A stretch of 6,062 bases of DNA from Legionella genomosp. 1. GTDB lineage: Bacteria; Pseudomonadota; Gammaproteobacteria; Legionellales; Legionellaceae. The stretch is taken from assembly GCA_945889365.1 (NCBI GenBank), contig CAMDBQ010000094.1, positions 1 to 6,062 of the forward strand, written 5' to 3'. Shown here piece after piece: positions 5,911-6,062 of the stretch (within the stretch, counting starts at the first letter, position 1; each line of letters opens with the position of its first letter). A program made the translations under genes and the position numbers. The notes under the pieces were generated by a model. The model worked only from the letters and a program-made list of their open reading frames with translations, was not told the origin of the DNA and did not search any database.

Positions 5911-6062
5911 TCAGTTAGCACGATCTGCGCCCTTCTCCTGTTTGGGAGCAGAAGGGCTGGGGATGAGGGTGCTCGGGTGTGGCTCGGTTTCGAGTAATGC
6001 CAGGATTTTTTCCATTACTCCCGATGTATTCTGAAAAACGTCATTGTTCCAAACCCTCAATA
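5911..6062 (-). CDS. DUF559 (endonuclease-like) protein, C-terminal part, cut by the window end
   Basis: Only the last 50 codons are inside the window; the gene runs in from beyond 6062 and stops at TGA (5911-5913). The visible start LRVWNNDVFQNTSGVMEKIL matches the end of the DUF559 domain (PF04480, a restriction-endonuclease-like fold, related to very-short-patch repair nucleases), where 'R(F/V)WNN.V..N..GVL..I' is typical. Catalytic residues lie upstream, outside the window, so activity cannot be judged. After the domain, the tail LALLETEPHPSTLIPSPSAP and a lysine-rich end are translated from a GC-rich repeat with a hairpin (5929-5957). Such repeat-encoded Pro/Ser/Gly tails after DUF559 are known to me from many proteobacteria. 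These genes are often single, scattered and of unknown role. Convergent with spmAB. Confidence 0.85.
   Translation of the reverse strand, partial: LRVWNNDVFQNTSGVMEKILALLETEPHPSTLIPSPSAPKQEKGADRAN
5929..5970. repeat. GC-rich dispersed repeat with hairpin, in the 3' end of the DUF559 gene
   Basis: GCCCTTCTCC (5929-5938) pairs with GGAG (5945-5948) and AAGGGC (5952-5957) around TGTTTG, with a three-base bulge CAG. The flanking CTGGGGATGAGGGT completes a pattern I recall as a common proteobacterial intergenic repeat (minus strand: ACCCTCATCCCCAGCCCTTC). Here it is translated as the last residues of the DUF559 protein and its hairpin falls just before the stop, so it may also act in ending or stabilising that transcript. 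Confidence 0.6.

Noticed and set aside
5846..6034. Plus-strand frame of 62 codons at the window end
   Set aside because: It lies opposite the DUF559 gene and the GC-rich repeat; no ribosome site and no family likeness.

Overview
The window looks like an ordinary chromosomal stretch of a gammaproteobacterium, most likely from or near the Legionellales. The basis is the mix of histidine-utilisation genes, a secreted DUF1460 protein of the type known from Legionella, SpmA/SpmB-like membrane proteins in a probable non-spore-former, strong Shine-Dalgarno sites and moderate GC. The taxonomic placement is an inference from gene content and not a measured result.

Layout. Positions 105-2964 (+) carry hutH (histidine ammonia-lyase) and hutI (imidazolonepropionase), which overlap by 11 bases and are surely one transcription unit. 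HutH makes urocanate and HutI opens imidazolonepropionate, but the enzyme between them (HutU, urocanase) is not in the window, so the pathway must be completed from elsewhere. The pair is flanked on both sides by copies of the same 16-base sequence, each inside a hairpin. Positions 3037-4221 (-) carry a secreted DUF1460 (amidase-like, NlpC/P60-type) protein. Downstream of it on the same strand is a very short gene, easily missed by size cut-offs, for a 58-residue signal-peptide-bearing, cysteine-rich peptide with a near-perfect ribosome binding site. Convergent with hutI, this unit ends at the hairpin after hutI.

Positions 4222-4588 lie between divergent units. They hold a good minus-strand promoter for the DUF1460 gene, a hairpin, the two-frameshift remains (or unsequenced-correctly copy) of an unidentified coding region that ends three bases before spmA, and a close-to-consensus plus-strand promoter. 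Positions 4589-5727 (+) carry spmA and spmB, overlapping by ATGA, two integral membrane 'nucleoside recognition/Gate' domain proteins. The last 152 bases hold the 3' end of a minus-strand gene for a DUF559 (endonuclease-like) protein whose C-terminal codons are made of a dispersed GC-rich hairpin repeat.

The most interesting items are the unannotated cysteine-rich secreted peptide next to the DUF1460 enzyme, the repeat pair bracketing the hut genes, the frameshifted coding remnant with an embedded strong promoter upstream of spmAB, and the repeat-derived tail of the DUF559 gene. No CRISPR array, tRNA, rRNA, insertion sequence or complete defence system is visible.
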